In this document: one piece after another, positions 1 through 9,588 of the stretch | Layout: the number at the start of each line of letters is the position of its first letter | How positions within the stretch are numbered: position 1 is the stretch's first letter | Source: Bacteroidota bacterium | GTDB taxonomy: Bacteria; Bacteroidota; Bacteroidia; UKL13-3 | Length of the DNA stretch: 63,575 bases | Direction of reading: 5' to 3' | Assembly (NCBI GenBank): GCA_027491355.1 | Contig: JAIXWI010000010.1 | Location: 1-63,575, forward strand | Notes under the pieces: model-generated | Told to the model about the DNA's origin: nothing | The model's database searches: none | The model's input: the letters and a program-made list of their open reading frames with translations, nothing else | Position numbers and translations under genes: made by a program

Positions 1-269
1 CATATAATACTGATTACTAATATTTTATGTGTTTTTAGAGGTGTCCGTTTTTTATTAGATGTTTCCTAAACATTTGATATAAATCCATTCAAACACTGAT
101 ATAATATTTTGATTATTAATGTATTAGTTGTAAAAATCACGGGGTAAAAAATTGAGATTGCAATTTTGTAGTGCAAATAGTTCAAGTTTTACCCTCAATT
201 TTAAAATTTAACTTAGTATCTGGAGAGGGGAACTGTATTCATTTTAATTAATTTCAATTAGGGATGAAA
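1..269. other. Gene-free left edge
   Basis: Very AT-rich sequence with no open reading frame I can support on either strand and no tRNA fold. It lies downstream of the FISUMP gene terminator. I see no repeat, promoter match or gene remnant I would defend here; a gene may begin just outside the window. Confidence 0.5.
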
Positions 270-304
270 TAAAAAAACTCCCAGCCTTCTGAGGACAGGG
301 AGTT
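270..304 (-). terminator. Intrinsic terminator of the FISUMP gene
   Basis: The arms AACTCCC (276-282) and GGGAGTT (298-304) form a 7-bp stem. Read on the minus strand the stem is followed by a run of T. It lies about 37 bases beyond the stop codon of the minus-strand gene at 341. Confidence 0.8.
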
Positions 305-340
305 GTATGAATGAGAGGGAATTAGTTATTTTGATTTTTT

Positions 341-2146
341 TTAATAATCCCTAATGCAACGGACGGAAAGGCCACGTGCCCTGTTTAAGTTAGATATGTT
401 GTCAACAAGGCTATTGAGGATTAACAGGTACCACGCGTTGCTACCAGCCACAGTGCTGCTCCAATAGCTTCCATTGCTTCCCACAGCGCCTAGGGCTCCA
501 TTAGTGTTGCTGCGGCCGCCAGGCAATGGAAATTTTAAAGGTGAATTTAATGCACCTGAACTGTTATTTTGAGTCCAGCTGTTTCTTTCTACCTCTAATT
601 CAGCAATAGTAGGGATTCTATAACCCATGGGGCAAGGATTGTTCACGCCGTTAACTCCCTGCCATAATTTATCGTTTTGAATACTATGCCAATCAAAAGG
701 ACTATTGGGTGACAAAATAAAATTTGCGTTGTTGGGTTGGTCTGTAGAACTTAAACTACTTGTTGTGCCTGAATTTCTACATTGGTGTCCATCAGCTTTT
801 CTTCCCCATTGGTAGGAATCTCCATAAGCCGCAGGGTCTGCACTACTGGTTGCCGCTTGGCTTGCACCCAAATTTCTATCCATCCAGGTTTTACCTGTTA
901 AAGGGTTGGTGACGTTTACAATAGCTGTTGCAGTGCTGTTACAGAATACAGTTCCTATAGGCCATGTTGGAGTAGGTGGTGTGGTTAATACTGTTCTTTG
1001 TAAAGTGCATGTTTTATTTCCCATAAAAATAGTAAATGAAGCAATGCCCGCACTTGTTGGAGTGCCCGTAATATTTAATGAAAGTGTTCCGTTACCTGAA
1101 TTCAATGCACCTGACGCCAATGTTGCTGTCATACCTAAAACCCCAGTTGAGGCTATTGTTTGTGTAGGATAATTTGCAGAATTCCCACCTGAATATGACA
1201 AAGTTGATTGTTGATTTGCCGAAAAATTAGCGTATAATGATCCCGAATGAAGGGTGTCTGCACAATTAAAATTTGTAATGGAAGCTATTATAACAGATCT
1301 CTGAATAACACAAGTTTTATTTCCAATTTGCAATAAAAATGATGCTGTCCCTGCCATATTAGGTATGCCAGAAATATTTAAAATTAAAACCCCATTTCCT
1401 GTATTTAAAGTACCGGCTGCTAATGTTGCAGTTAAACCTGTTACACCTGAAGAGGGAATAATTTGTGAAGCATATACCCCGCCGTTTCCTCCTGCATAAC
1501 TGACACTTGAAATACAATTGATAGAAGAGAAATTACTTGTAATAACTCCCGAATGAGTAGTATCTGTACAATTAAAACTAGCAATTTTTGCAGGACATTG
1601 GCCATTTAATACCCATACAATATCACCATTACAGTTCATTAAAGTTTGCCCATGTTGGCTTCCACTTGGAACCCCATTTAATGCTATATTTGCTGTATCT
1701 GATTTTTTTGAATTAACAGAATTTTCTGAATTCATTGAATACAAGGCATAAGGCACACTCAACAATTGACTAATGCCTGTTAAAGTATAATTAGTTCCGC
1801 CATTGGGGTCAGTTTCTGTTTTAACAAAATAAGGCCCATTTGACCAATCAATATTTGAAAAGGAATCACTTACAATTGTGCCTGTACCAATTTCTATAGC
1901 TATTAAACCATTGGCATTAGTAGTGGTTTTTTGGATTTCTGTGTAAACCGAAGTACCCGTTGCGCTGCCTTGCAAAATGCTTATGCGCATGCCCACTGCA
2001 TGGTTACTTACTACTAAATTGCTACTATTGCGTATAACAGCTTGGTAGCTCATTTTATTGGGGGCTTGGGCGAATAAAACATTCCCAAGCAATAATAAAA
2101 AGCTCAAATGGAGTATGTAATTTTTTAACTTTTGTTTCATAAGCAT
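341..2146 (-). CDS. Secreted FISUMP-domain protein with tandem repeats
   Basis: This is a 601-residue exported protein. Residues 1-26 form a signal peptide ending in LFAQ, which predicts delivery to the periplasm or beyond. Residues about 30-140 match the N-terminal module common in Bacteroidota surface proteins (MSYQAVIRN at its start). Two tandem repeats of about 95 residues follow (roughly 192-287 and 293-387), each with a conserved GNKTC near its end. The C-terminal part has the hallmarks of the Fibrobacter succinogenes major paralogous domain: WMDRNLGASQAA, YQWGRKADGHQ and a final SVRCIRDY. No catalytic motif is visible, so an adhesin or surface role is only inferred. The gene is monocistronic, with a good promoter at 2172-2201 and its own terminator. 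Confidence 0.85.
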   Translation of the reverse strand: MLMKQKLKNYILHLSFLLLLGNVLFAQAPNKMSYQAVIRNSSNLVVSNHAVGMRISILQGSATGTSVYTEIQKTTTNANGLIAIEIGTGTIVSDSFSNIDWSNGPYFVKTETDPNGGTNYTLTGISQLLSVPYALYSMNSENSVNSKKSDTANIALNGVPSGSQHGQTLMNCNGDIVWVLNGQCPAKIASFNCTDTTHSGVITSNFSSINCISSVSYAGGNGGVYASQIIPSSGVTGLTATLAAGTLNTGNGVLILNISGIPNMAGTASFLLQIGNKTCVIQRSVIIASITNFNCADTLHSGSLYANFSANQQSTLSYSGGNSANYPTQTIASTGVLGMTATLASGALNSGNGTLSLNITGTPTSAGIASFTIFMGNKTCTLQRTVLTTPPTPTWPIGTVFCNSTATAIVNVTNPLTGKTWMDRNLGASQAATSSADPAAYGDSYQWGRKADGHQCRNSGTTSSLSSTDQPNNANFILSPNSPFDWHSIQNDKLWQGVNGVNNPCPMGYRIPTIAELEVERNSWTQNNSSGALNSPLKFPLPGGRSNTNGALGAVGSNGSYWSSTVAGSNAWYLLILNSLVDNISNLNRARGLSVRCIRDY

Positions 2147-2171
2147 TCAATTGACTTTTTAACAATCAATA

Positions 2172-2201
2172 CAAATATAAAACAAAGTATCCTATTCCAA
2201 A
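2172..2201 (-). promoter_or_regulatory. Bacteroidota-type promoter of the FISUMP gene
   Basis: On the minus strand TTTG (2201-2198) is followed after 18 bases by TATATTTG (2179-2172). This fits the Bacteroidota primary sigma consensus TTTG / TAnnTTTG. The leader to the start codon at 2146 would be about 20 bases. Confidence 0.7.
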
Positions 2202-2378
2202 TTTATCTGCTAATCAAAGTATTTCATATAGTTATTAAGCCATTTTATATGACCAGAATATTAGTGAATTTAGTGATAATAAAATCCACAAGAACAATTC
2301 AAAATGGCTTTCTAATACTTACTAAATTTTTGATATACAGTTCACACTAAATTAGGTTTGTGTGAGCACAGAATTCTA

Positions 2379-3587
2379 TTAACTTAACCTCTTCATTCTG
2401 GCCATAAAAAAGCCATCAAATCCGCTTTCAGAAGGAAGAATGGTTTTCATTTCTTCTAATTCAAAATTGGGATGAGAAGCCAAAAAGCGTTCTACTTGTT
2501 TTTCATTTTCACTTGGAAAAATACTACAAGTAGCGTACACCATTTTACCTCCAACTTTTACCATAGAAGAATAGTTAGATACAATTTCTTGTTGGGTATG
2601 TTGTAAGCGCTCAATAAAGCCCGCATCTAATTTCCATTTGGCATCTGGATTGCGTTTCAATACACCCATTCCAGAACAAGGCACATCTAACAACAAACGG
2701 TCTGCAGTATCAGCTAATTTCTTGATGGTTTTAGGCCCTTCTATTAAACGTGGCTCCACATTGCTCACTCCTGCCCTTCTTCCACGTTTTTTCATTTCAT
2801 CTAATTTCCATTGCTCGGTATCCATGGAAATGATTCTTCCTTTATTGCCCATTACAGCTGCTAAGTGAAGGGTTTTACCACCTGCACCAGCACATGCATC
2901 TATCACACGCATACCAGGTTCTATCTGTAAAAAAGGAACAACTAATTGTGAGGAGGCATCTTGCACTTCAAATAAACCCTCTTTAAATTCAGGTGTAATG
3001 AATAAATTTTGTCTTTGGTCTAATCGCAAGCCATCTTTACAACCTTCTATCACATGGGTTTTGATTTCTCTTGAAGCCAAACTGGTAATCAGTTGTTCTT
3101 TGCTCGTTTTTAACAAATTAACTCTGATGACAACCGGAGCCGTATCATTTAATGCTTCCGCTTCTTTGTTCCATTGTTTACCCAATTCTTTTACGCCCAT
3201 TTCATCCATCCAATCAGGAAATGAATAAATGAATTTTCTTTTGGTTTTGAGTTGGTTATAGGTATGTTCAATTTTCTTTGGATCAACATTTCTGAATTCT
3301 TGCCAATCTGGAATTCTGACACCTTTTACAACCTGCCAAGTTCCAAACAAAGTAAACAAATTAGGTTCATTCAATTCATGAGTCTCCAAACCAGCACAAG
3401 TGGTAATCAGACGCCAAAACCGTACCATTTCGTATGTATTTTCAGCAATGAATGCACGGTCTCTTGCACCCCATCTATTGTCTGATTTTAATAACCTTTC
3501 CAATACCTTATCGGCATACTTAGATTCTTCAAAAATCTGGTAGATGGCGCTGTTTACAGCTTTGATTAAATTGAGATGAAATTTCAA
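2379..3587 (-). CDS. rsmB: RsmB-family rRNA (cytosine-C5)-methyltransferase
   Basis: A SAM-dependent RNA m5C methyltransferase of the RsmB/NOP2 family, probably modifying 16S rRNA. The SAM-binding loop DACAGAGGKT is at residues 230-239. The two family cysteines are present in DVPCSG (Cys304) and ATCS (Cys354); one forms the covalent RNA adduct and the other releases it. The N-terminal part is helical like the NusB-type domain of RsmB but short. Translation appears to begin at a TTG codon, because no upstream ATG is in frame before the parE stop. It sits 18 bases downstream of parE and is probably co-transcribed. The exact rRNA position modified cannot be read from sequence. Confidence 0.85.
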   Translation of the reverse strand: MKFHLNLIKAVNSAIYQIFEESKYADKVLERLLKSDNRWGARDRAFIAENTYEMVRFWRLITTCAGLETHELNEPNLFTLFGTWQVVKGVRIPDWQEFRNVDPKKIEHTYNQLKTKRKFIYSFPDWMDEMGVKELGKQWNKEAEALNDTAPVVIRVNLLKTSKEQLITSLASREIKTHVIEGCKDGLRLDQRQNLFITPEFKEGLFEVQDASSQLVVPFLQIEPGMRVIDACAGAGGKTLHLAAVMGNKGRIISMDTEQWKLDEMKKRGRRAGVSNVEPRLIEGPKTIKKLADTADRLLLDVPCSGMGVLKRNPDAKWKLDAGFIERLQHTQQEIVSNYSSMVKVGGKMVYATCSIFPSENEKQVERFLASHPNFELEEMKTILPSESGFDGFFMARMKRLS

Positions 3588-3605
3588 ATTCTTAGTTTTG
3601 AGGGT

Positions 3606-5489
3606 TTATACAAAATCTTCTTCTTCCTCTAAATCATATACCATGTCTTTTTCGATGCGCAAATTGTCTATGATAAAGTTTTGTCTGTCCATGGTATTTT
3701 TACCCATGTAATATTCTAATAATTTTTGAATGGGCTGGTCGTTCATCAACACCACGGGTTGTAAACGCATTTCTTCACCAATAAACAAACCAAATTCTTC
3801 GGGTGATATTTCGCCTAATCCTTTGAAACGTGTGATTTCGGCTTTGATGCCTAGTTCAGAAATGGCTGCTTGTCGTTCTTGGTCATTGTAACAATAAATT
3901 GTTTTTTGTTTGTTCCTGACTCTAAACAATGGCGTTTCTAAAATAAACAAATGGTTATTTTTTACAAGGTCAGGGAAGAACTGTAAGAAGAAAGTCAATA
4001 ACAACAAGCGGATATGCATGCCATCTACATCCGCATCAGTTGCAATGACAATGCGGTTATACCTTAAATCTTCAATGCTTTCCTCAATATTGAGTGCATG
4101 TTGTAACAAATTGAATTCTTCATTTTCATACACCACTTTTTTGGTCAGACCATAACAATTCAATGGTTTTCCTCTCAAGCTAAATACAGCTTGGGTTTCA
4201 ACTTGTCTTGATTTGGTAATAGAACCACTGGCACTATCCCCTTCGGTAATGAACAAGGTGGTTTCATACTTACGGTCATCTTTGCTTTCATTCAAATGAA
4301 ACCTGCAATCTCTCAATTTTTTATTGTGCAGGTTTGCTTTTTTAGCTCTTTCATTGGCAAGTTTTTTAATACCCGCCATTTCTTTGCGCTCTCTTTCACT
4401 TTGCAAAATTCTCCGTTGCAATGCATCAGCAGTTTCAGGATGTTTGTGTAAAAAATCATCGAGTGATTTCTTAAGAAAATCAATCACAAACTGCTTCACT
4501 GTTGGCGAATCAGTAGGTGCCATATTGGTTGAGCCCAATTTGGTTTTGGTTTGACTTTCAAATACAGGTTCTTGCACGCGAATACTAACTGCAGCAATGA
4601 TACTTGCTCTGATATCTGCCAAGTCAAAATCTTTTTTATAAAATTCTCTAACAGTTTTGGCAAATGCCTCTCTGAAAGCATTTAAATGTGTTCCACCTTG
4701 CGTAGTATGCTGACCATTTACAAATGAATAATATTCTTCACCATATTGGTTTTCGTGGGTCACTGCTACTTCAATATCCTCTCCTTTTAAATGAATGATT
4801 GGATAGCGGAGCGCTTCTTCGTTGGTTTTTCTTTTGAGTAAATCCAACAACCCATCTTTTGACAAAAACTTTTGGTCATTGAACCAAATTACCAAACCCG
4901 CATTTAGGTAAACATAATTCCAAATCATGTTTTCAATGTATTCATTGATATACCTGAAATGCTTAAAAATGGTATCATCTGCAATAAATGTAACCAAAGT
5001 TCCATTAGGCTCAATGGTATCTTCTAACGGATAATCATTGACCAATTGTCCCTTTTCAAATGATGCCGCTTTGGTTTTACCATCGCGGTAAGATTGTACC
5101 CTAAAAGAAGATGACAAAGCATTGACAGCTTTGGTTCCAACCCCATTTAAACCTACAGATTTTTTGAAAGCAGCTGAATCGTATTTACCACCTGTGTTGA
5201 TTTGAGAAACACATTCTATTACTTTTCCAAGTGGAATACCTCTTCCATAATCACGAATAGAAACTTTGTTTTCATTTAACTTGATATCAATTTGTTTGCC
5301 ATTTCCCATGACAAACTCATCAATGCAATTGTCTATGACTTCTTTTAATAGGATATAAATACCATCATCCATTGAGCTACCATCACCCAATTTTCCAATG
5401 TACATACCGGGCCTTAAACGGATATGTTCTCTCCAATCTAAAGACCGAATACTGCTTTCGTCATATTTAACTGTTTCGTCTGCTGCCAT
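3606..5489 (-). CDS. parE: DNA topoisomerase IV subunit B (ATPase)
   Basis: ATPase and TOPRIM subunit of the type IIA topoisomerase that decatenates chromosomes. The GHKL ATPase region shows catalytic Glu50, RDYGRGIP (79-86) and [14 protein letters not shown] (113-126). The TOPRIM motifs are EGDSASG (416-422) and TDADVDG (484-490). At 627 residues, with the ending [14 protein letters not shown], it resembles Bacteroidota ParE rather than GyrB, although the two families are close. The partner gene parC, often adjacent in this phylum, is not in this window; rsmB follows instead. A near-consensus TATTTTTA element lies about 20 bases upstream of the start. Confidence 0.88.
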   Translation of the reverse strand: MAADETVKYDESSIRSLDWREHIRLRPGMYIGKLGDGSSMDDGIYILLKEVIDNCIDEFVMGNGKQIDIKLNENKVSIRDYGRGIPLGKVIECVSQINTGGKYDSAAFKKSVGLNGVGTKAVNALSSSFRVQSYRDGKTKAASFEKGQLVNDYPLEDTIEPNGTLVTFIADDTIFKHFRYINEYIENMIWNYVYLNAGLVIWFNDQKFLSKDGLLDLLKRKTNEEALRYPIIHLKGEDIEVAVTHENQYGEEYYSFVNGQHTTQGGTHLNAFREAFAKTVREFYKKDFDLADIRASIIAAVSIRVQEPVFESQTKTKLGSTNMAPTDSPTVKQFVIDFLKKSLDDFLHKHPETADALQRRILQSERERKEMAGIKKLANERAKKANLHNKKLRDCRFHLNESKDDRKYETTLFITEGDSASGSITKSRQVETQAVFSLRGKPLNCYGLTKKVVYENEEFNLLQHALNIEESIEDLRYNRIVIATDADVDGMHIRLLLLTFFLQFFPDLVKNNHLFILETPLFRVRNKQKTIYCYNDQERQAAISELGIKAEITRFKGLGEISPEEFGLFIGEEMRLQPVVLMNDQPIQKLLEYYMGKNTMDRQNFIIDNLRIEKDMVYDLEEEEDFV

Positions 5490-5595
5490 TGTTATGCTTT
5501 TATCATTGTAAAAATAAGACTCCCACTACAAATTAGACATTCATCTTATACACAAGATTGTGGAAGAACAAAGCTTTTGTTGGAAATGGAATACA

Positions 5596-8289
5596 TCAAA
5601 TACCAAGTGCTTTTAAACTTTGTTCCAATACTTGAATTTTTTGAATGGCGTCTTGCTTTTTTTGCTTTTCTTTTTCTACCAATTCAGGCTTGGCGTTGCT
5701 TACAAATTTTTCATTACTCAATTTTGCGTCAACTGATTTCATGAAACCTTGTAAGTAGCCAATCTCTTGTTCTATTCTAATTTTTTCAGCCTGAACATCT
5801 ATTTCTAAATTCAAGGCAACCAAAATTTCATCGGTTCCAACTGGTAATGAAACCAAATTACCTGTAGCATTGGCATTTTTATTGAATGTCATTTCACCAA
5901 TATTGGCCAATTTCTTCAGTAAAAAAGCGTTGTTTGAGTAGCTGCTTTCATCGGTAGCTTTGACAACAATAGTAAGTGCTTCTTTAGGGCTCAAGCCCTT
6001 GGCATTCCTTAGGTTCCTGATTGCTGTAATGGTTTCAAAAACCAATGAAAGGTCAACTTTCCTTACCGTTTGCGACTTTGGATACGTTGCCAAACAAATA
6101 CTTTCGCTTGCAGTTCTTTGTTTGAGTTGTTGCCAAATCTCTTCACTCACAAATGGCATGAATGGATGCAATAATTTCAACAACTGTTCAAAACATCCTA
6201 TGGCTTGCAAATAAGTAGACTCATTGATTGGCTGTTGGTAAGCTGGTTTGATCATTTCTAAATACCAAGCACAGAAATCATCCCAAATGAGTTTATAAAC
6301 CTGCATCAACACCTCGCTCAATTTGTATTCATTGAACTTGGTTTCAATTTCAGCCAATACTTCATTGAACCTGTATTCAAACCACAAAGAACTGTTTTGG
6401 TTACTCTTCAAAATTTCTTCAGAAAATTGGCTATCTGGTAATACTTCCCAAGATTTCACAAGCTTAAAAGCATTCCAAATTTTGTTGCCAAAATTTCGTC
6501 CTTGTTCAACCAAACCTTCGTCAAATAAAATATCATTTCCAGCAGGAGAGCACAACAACATTCCCATGCGTACACCATCTGCTCCATATTGTGCAATGAG
6601 GTCTAGTGGATCTGGTGAATTACCCAAACTTTTGCTCATTTTACGACGTTGTTTGTCTCTTACAATACCAGTAAAATAAACATTCTTGAAAGGTTTTTCT
6701 CCTCTCCATTCATAACCCGCCATGATCATTCTTGCAACCCAGAAAAACATAATTTCAGGAGCAGTTACCAAGTCATTGGTTGGGAAATAATAGCTGATGT
6801 CTTTGTTTTTTGGATCTTCAAAACCATCAAAAACAGAAATTGGCCATAACCAAGAACTGAACCAAGTATCCAATACATCTTCGTCTTGTACCAATTTACC
6901 CTTGAAATCAACCCCTAATTTTGCCAATGCACTGGCTTCGTCTTTTGCAACAACCAATAAATTTCCTTGTTCATCGTACCAAGCAGGAATTTGCTGCCCC
7001 CACCACAATTGTCTGGAAATACACCAATCTTTGATGTTTTCAATCCAATGTCTGTAAGTATTTTTTAAATTGGCTGGATGGAATTGAATTTCATCGTTCA
7101 TAACCGCATCCAAAACTTGAGGGTTTTTCTCCATGAATTGCTTCATGTTTACCCACCATTGCAGAGTCAATCTTGGTTCAATAACTGCACCTGTTCTTTC
7201 GCTGGTTCCTACTTGATTTTTGTACTCTTCAACTTTTTCTAGGTAACCCGCTTCTTCTAAATCTATTGCAATTTGCTTACGAACAGCAAACCTGTCTTTA
7301 CCAATGTATCTTTGGTCTGCGCTTAGCTCATTCAAGAAGCCTTCTTCCGTAAGAATATCAATCACTTCTAATTGGTATTTTTTACCCAATTCATAGTCGT
7401 TTTTATCGTGAGCTGGCGTTACTTTTAAGCAACCAGTTCCAAAATCAATGGCAACATATTCATCTGCAATTACAGGAACCTCTCTATCAGTAAACGGTAC
7501 TTTAACCTTAGCTCCAATTAAATGCGCATACCTTTCATCGTTTGGATTGATGGCAATTGCAGTGTCTGCTAAAATGGTTTCAGGTCTGGTAGTAGCAATG
7601 ACAACATAGTCCTTAAGCCAAGCATTCTCATGCCTTGGTTTTGCAGCAGTGCCTTGAACAATTGGATATTTCAAGAAATACAATTTTGAAACAACCTCTT
7701 TGTAAATGACTTCTTCATCACTCAATGCAGTTTTACCTTGAGGGTCCCAGTTGACCATCCTCAATTCTCTGTAAATCAAACCCTTTTCATACAAGTCTAC
7801 AAATACTTCAGTAACAGCGTTGCTCAGCTTTTCTTCCATGGTGAAACGGGTACGACTCCAATCGCAACTGGCTCCTAATTTTTTAAGCTGTTCAAGAATA
7901 ATCCCACCATATTTGTCTTTCCATTCCCAAGCATGTGCCAAGAAATCTGTTCTACTCAAATCAGATTTTTTAATACCTTTTTCTCTCAATAATTGTACTA
8001 CTTTAGCTTCAGTAGCAATGGAAGCATGATCTGTACCCGGAACCCAACATGCATTTTTACCCTGCATCCTGGCCCTGCGAATCAAAACATCTTGAATGGT
8101 ATTGTTTAACATATGACCCATGTGCAGCACACCCGTTACATTTGGTGGAGGAATGACCATTGTAAAAGGTTCTCTGTGGTCAGGAACTGACTTAAAAAAA
8201 TCGTTTTCTATCCAATATTGGTACCATTTGTCTTCAAAAGAAGCAGGGTTAAACTTGGCAGCTTCTGTAGGTTGTGGTTGATGACTCAT
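5596..8289 (-). CDS. valS: Valyl-tRNA synthetase
   Basis: Class I aminoacyl-tRNA synthetase that charges tRNA-Val. The HIGH-type signature is in PPPNVTGVLHMGHML and the KMSKS loop in KMSKSLGNSPDP. The editing domain contains TTRPETILADTA. The C-terminal end is a coiled coil rich in Lys and Glu, as in other ValRS. I choose the ATG at 8289 (MSHQPQP, 897 residues) over one 15 codons upstream, because the upstream residues are unlike the family and a TAAATTCG element (8303-8296) lies 6 bases before this ATG. It stands alone between the rplS terminator and parE. Confidence 0.95.
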   Translation of the reverse strand: MSHQPQPTEAAKFNPASFEDKWYQYWIENDFFKSVPDHREPFTMVIPPPNVTGVLHMGHMLNNTIQDVLIRRARMQGKNACWVPGTDHASIATEAKVVQLLREKGIKKSDLSRTDFLAHAWEWKDKYGGIILEQLKKLGASCDWSRTRFTMEEKLSNAVTEVFVDLYEKGLIYRELRMVNWDPQGKTALSDEEVIYKEVVSKLYFLKYPIVQGTAAKPRHENAWLKDYVVIATTRPETILADTAIAINPNDERYAHLIGAKVKVPFTDREVPVIADEYVAIDFGTGCLKVTPAHDKNDYELGKKYQLEVIDILTEEGFLNELSADQRYIGKDRFAVRKQIAIDLEEAGYLEKVEEYKNQVGTSERTGAVIEPRLTLQWWVNMKQFMEKNPQVLDAVMNDEIQFHPANLKNTYRHWIENIKDWCISRQLWWGQQIPAWYDEQGNLLVVAKDEASALAKLGVDFKGKLVQDEDVLDTWFSSWLWPISVFDGFEDPKNKDISYYFPTNDLVTAPEIMFFWVARMIMAGYEWRGEKPFKNVYFTGIVRDKQRRKMSKSLGNSPDPLDLIAQYGADGVRMGMLLCSPAGNDILFDEGLVEQGRNFGNKIWNAFKLVKSWEVLPDSQFSEEILKSNQNSSLWFEYRFNEVLAEIETKFNEYKLSEVLMQVYKLIWDDFCAWYLEMIKPAYQQPINESTYLQAIGCFEQLLKLLHPFMPFVSEEIWQQLKQRTASESICLATYPKSQTVRKVDLSLVFETITAIRNLRNAKGLSPKEALTIVVKATDESSYSNNAFLLKKLANIGEMTFNKNANATGNLVSLPVGTDEILVALNLEIDVQAEKIRIEQEIGYLQGFMKSVDAKLSNEKFVSNAKPELVEKEKQKKQDAIQKIQVLEQSLKALGI

Positions 8290-8295
8290 TTGTAT

Positions 8296-8303
8296 CGAAT
8301 TTA
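8296..8303 (-). promoter_or_regulatory. Candidate -7 element of valS
   Basis: TAAATTCG on the minus strand fits the TAnnTT(T/C)G pattern seen before many genes here and is identical to the element before dnaE. It ends 6 bases from the chosen valS start, so the leader would be very short or absent. I see no TTTG at the right distance upstream. Confidence 0.4.
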
Positions 8304-8330
8304 TTTTATTGATTGTTGTAAAAAGAATAA

Positions 8331-8366
8331 ACAAAAGCCCCGACTCATCTATTGTGAACCGGGGCT
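8331..8366 (-). terminator. Intrinsic terminator of rplS
   Basis: AGCCCCG (8336-8342) pairs with CGGGGCT (8360-8366). On the minus strand the stem is followed by TTTTG. It lies just past the rplS stop and before the valS promoter region, separating the two transcripts. Confidence 0.8.
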
Positions 8367-8388
8367 GTTTGCTTAAGTTATTTTTATC

Positions 8389-8736
8389 TTACCCTCTTCT
8401 TTCTTTAACTTTAGCCTTTTTGCCTTTGGCATCACGCAAATAGAACAAACGCGCTCTACGCACTTTACCACGACCGACCAGTTCAATTTTGTCGATGTTT
8501 AAGCTATATAAAGGAAAAATACGCTCTACGCCAACTCCGTTAGAAATTTTACGTACTGTAATGGTTTCATTCAAACCAGCGTTTCTGCGTTGCAAAACAA
8601 TACCTTGGTACTGTTGGATACGCTCTTTGTTACCCTCACGAATTTTGTAATGTACATTTACAGTGTCACCAGCTCTGAAAGCTGGGAAGTTTTTTTCTTG
8701 GGTAAACTCTTGTTCAACAAATTTTATCGCGTCCAT
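8389..8736 (-). CDS. rplS: 50S ribosomal protein L19
   Basis: A 115-residue large-subunit protein at the 30S-50S interface. Family motifs include [23 protein letters not shown]-type [14 protein letters not shown] and the basic end [20 protein letters not shown]. Full length for the family. It follows trmD at a distance of 83 bases. A TATTTTCG element (8777-8770) in that gap suggests it also has its own promoter, with a leader of about 33 bases. A clear terminator follows. Confidence 0.96.
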   Translation of the reverse strand: MDAIKFVEQEFTQEKNFPAFRAGDTVNVHYKIREGNKERIQQYQGIVLQRRNAGLNETITVRKISNGVGVERIFPLYSLNIDKIELVGRGKVRRARLFYLRDAKGKKAKVKERRG

Positions 8737-8769
8737 GATTCTAGTGTCTTTGTTCTAAATTTAGGACTG

Positions 8770-8777
8770 CGAAAATA
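8770..8777 (-). promoter_or_regulatory. Candidate -7 element of rplS
   Basis: TATTTTCG on the minus strand in the trmD-rplS gap matches the TAnnTTCG variant of the local promoter pattern. It would let L19 be transcribed independently of trmD. Confidence 0.4.
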
Positions 8778-8819
8778 AGCATTAAAGATTAAAATCAAAC
8801 ACCTTTTTATAAAATATTT

Positions 8820-9524
8820 TTAAATATCCGTTTTAGTAGTGGATAAATCTTCATTAAACAGGTCAGGACGGCGTTCTTTGGTTCGTTCTATGCTCTGTTC
8901 ATGTCGCCATTCATCTATTTTAGCCTGATGTCCGGATAATAGGACATCGGGCACTGTCCATCCTTTGTAATTTGCTGGACGTGTATAAACCGGCGGACTG
9001 ATTAAATCGTCTTGAAAAGAATCGCTCAGGGCTGAACTTTCATCACCCAAAACACCCGGAATAAGCCTAACAATGGCGTCAACCATTACAGCTGCAGGCA
9101 GTTCACCTCCTGTTAATACAAAATCTCCTAAAGAAAGTTCACGGGTAACCAAATGGGTTCTCACCCTCTCGTCAACACCTTTATAATGCCCACATAAAAA
9201 AACCAAATGCTTTTTGCCTGACAATTGATTGGCAATTTTTTGAGTAAATGGCTCCCCATCAGGGCTCATGTAAATAACTTCATCTGTTTCGCCTTGAAGC
9301 TGAATTGCTTCCAGGCATTTGTCAATGGGTTGAATGCCCATTACCATACCGGCCCCACCTCCAAACGGATAATCATCCACCTTTTTATGTTTGTTTTCTG
9401 AATAATCTCTGATGTTGTGCAATTGAATTTGAACCAAGTCTTGAGCAACAGCTCTTTTAAGAATTGATTCACTCAATGGTCCTTGAAAAATTTCAGGAAA
9501 AAGGGTGAGGATGTCTATTCTCAT
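8820..9524 (-). CDS. trmD: tRNA (guanine37-N1)-methyltransferase
   Basis: SPOUT-class enzyme that makes m1G37 next to the anticodon and prevents +1 frameshifting. Recognised from the N-terminus [13 protein letters not shown], the [13 protein letters not shown] loop, [12 protein letters not shown] and the trefoil-knot SAM site [15 protein letters not shown]. Length 234 residues is normal. It belongs to the classic rpsP-rimM-trmD-rplS set but is separated from rimM by an opposite-strand gene, so it must have its own promoter. A TAGATTGC element ends 4 bases before its ATG. Confidence 0.95.
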   Translation of the reverse strand: MRIDILTLFPEIFQGPLSESILKRAVAQDLVQIQLHNIRDYSENKHKKVDDYPFGGGAGMVMGIQPIDKCLEAIQLQGETDEVIYMSPDGEPFTQKIANQLSGKKHLVFLCGHYKGVDERVRTHLVTRELSLGDFVLTGGELPAAVMVDAIVRLIPGVLGDESSALSDSFQDDLISPPVYTRPANYKGWTVPDVLLSGHQAKIDEWRHEQSIERTKERRPDLFNEDLSTTKTDI

Positions 9525-9528
9525 GGTT

Positions 9529-9536
9529 GCAATCTA
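9529..9536 (-). promoter_or_regulatory. Candidate -7 element of trmD
   Basis: TAGATTGC on the minus strand is a loose match (TAnnTTGC) to the local -7 pattern and lies 4 bases before the trmD ATG. It is needed because rimM upstream is cut off by an opposite-strand gene. Confidence 0.35.
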
Positions 9537-9577
9537 CAAAAAAGAATCTCAACCATACTAATTTAACAGATTTTAAA

Positions 9578-9585
9578 TACATTTG
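9578..9585 (+). promoter_or_regulatory. -7 element just before the outer-membrane protein gene
   Basis: TACATTTG is a perfect TAnnTTTG match and ends 3 bases before the ATG at 9589. Transcription should start at or within a few bases of the start codon. No TTTG is found at the usual -33 distance. Confidence 0.5.
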
Positions 9586-9588
9586 GGT

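Noticed and set aside
906-1172. An 88-codon open frame antisense to the FISUMP repeats.
   Set aside because: Its valine-rich sequence mirrors the threonine- and glycine-rich repeat codons on the other strand.
2132-2350. A 72-codon open frame in the gap before the FISUMP gene.
   Set aside because: It overlaps the FISUMP start and promoter on the other strand, has no family features, and looks like AT-rich chance.
2341-2364. Hairpin TCACAC/GTGTGA as a terminator for rsmB.
   Set aside because: The stem is short with a 12-base loop and no T run, so I did not list it.
8290-8334. A valS start 15 codons upstream of the chosen ATG.
   Set aside because: The extra residues do not match the family, and the candidate promoter falls inside them.
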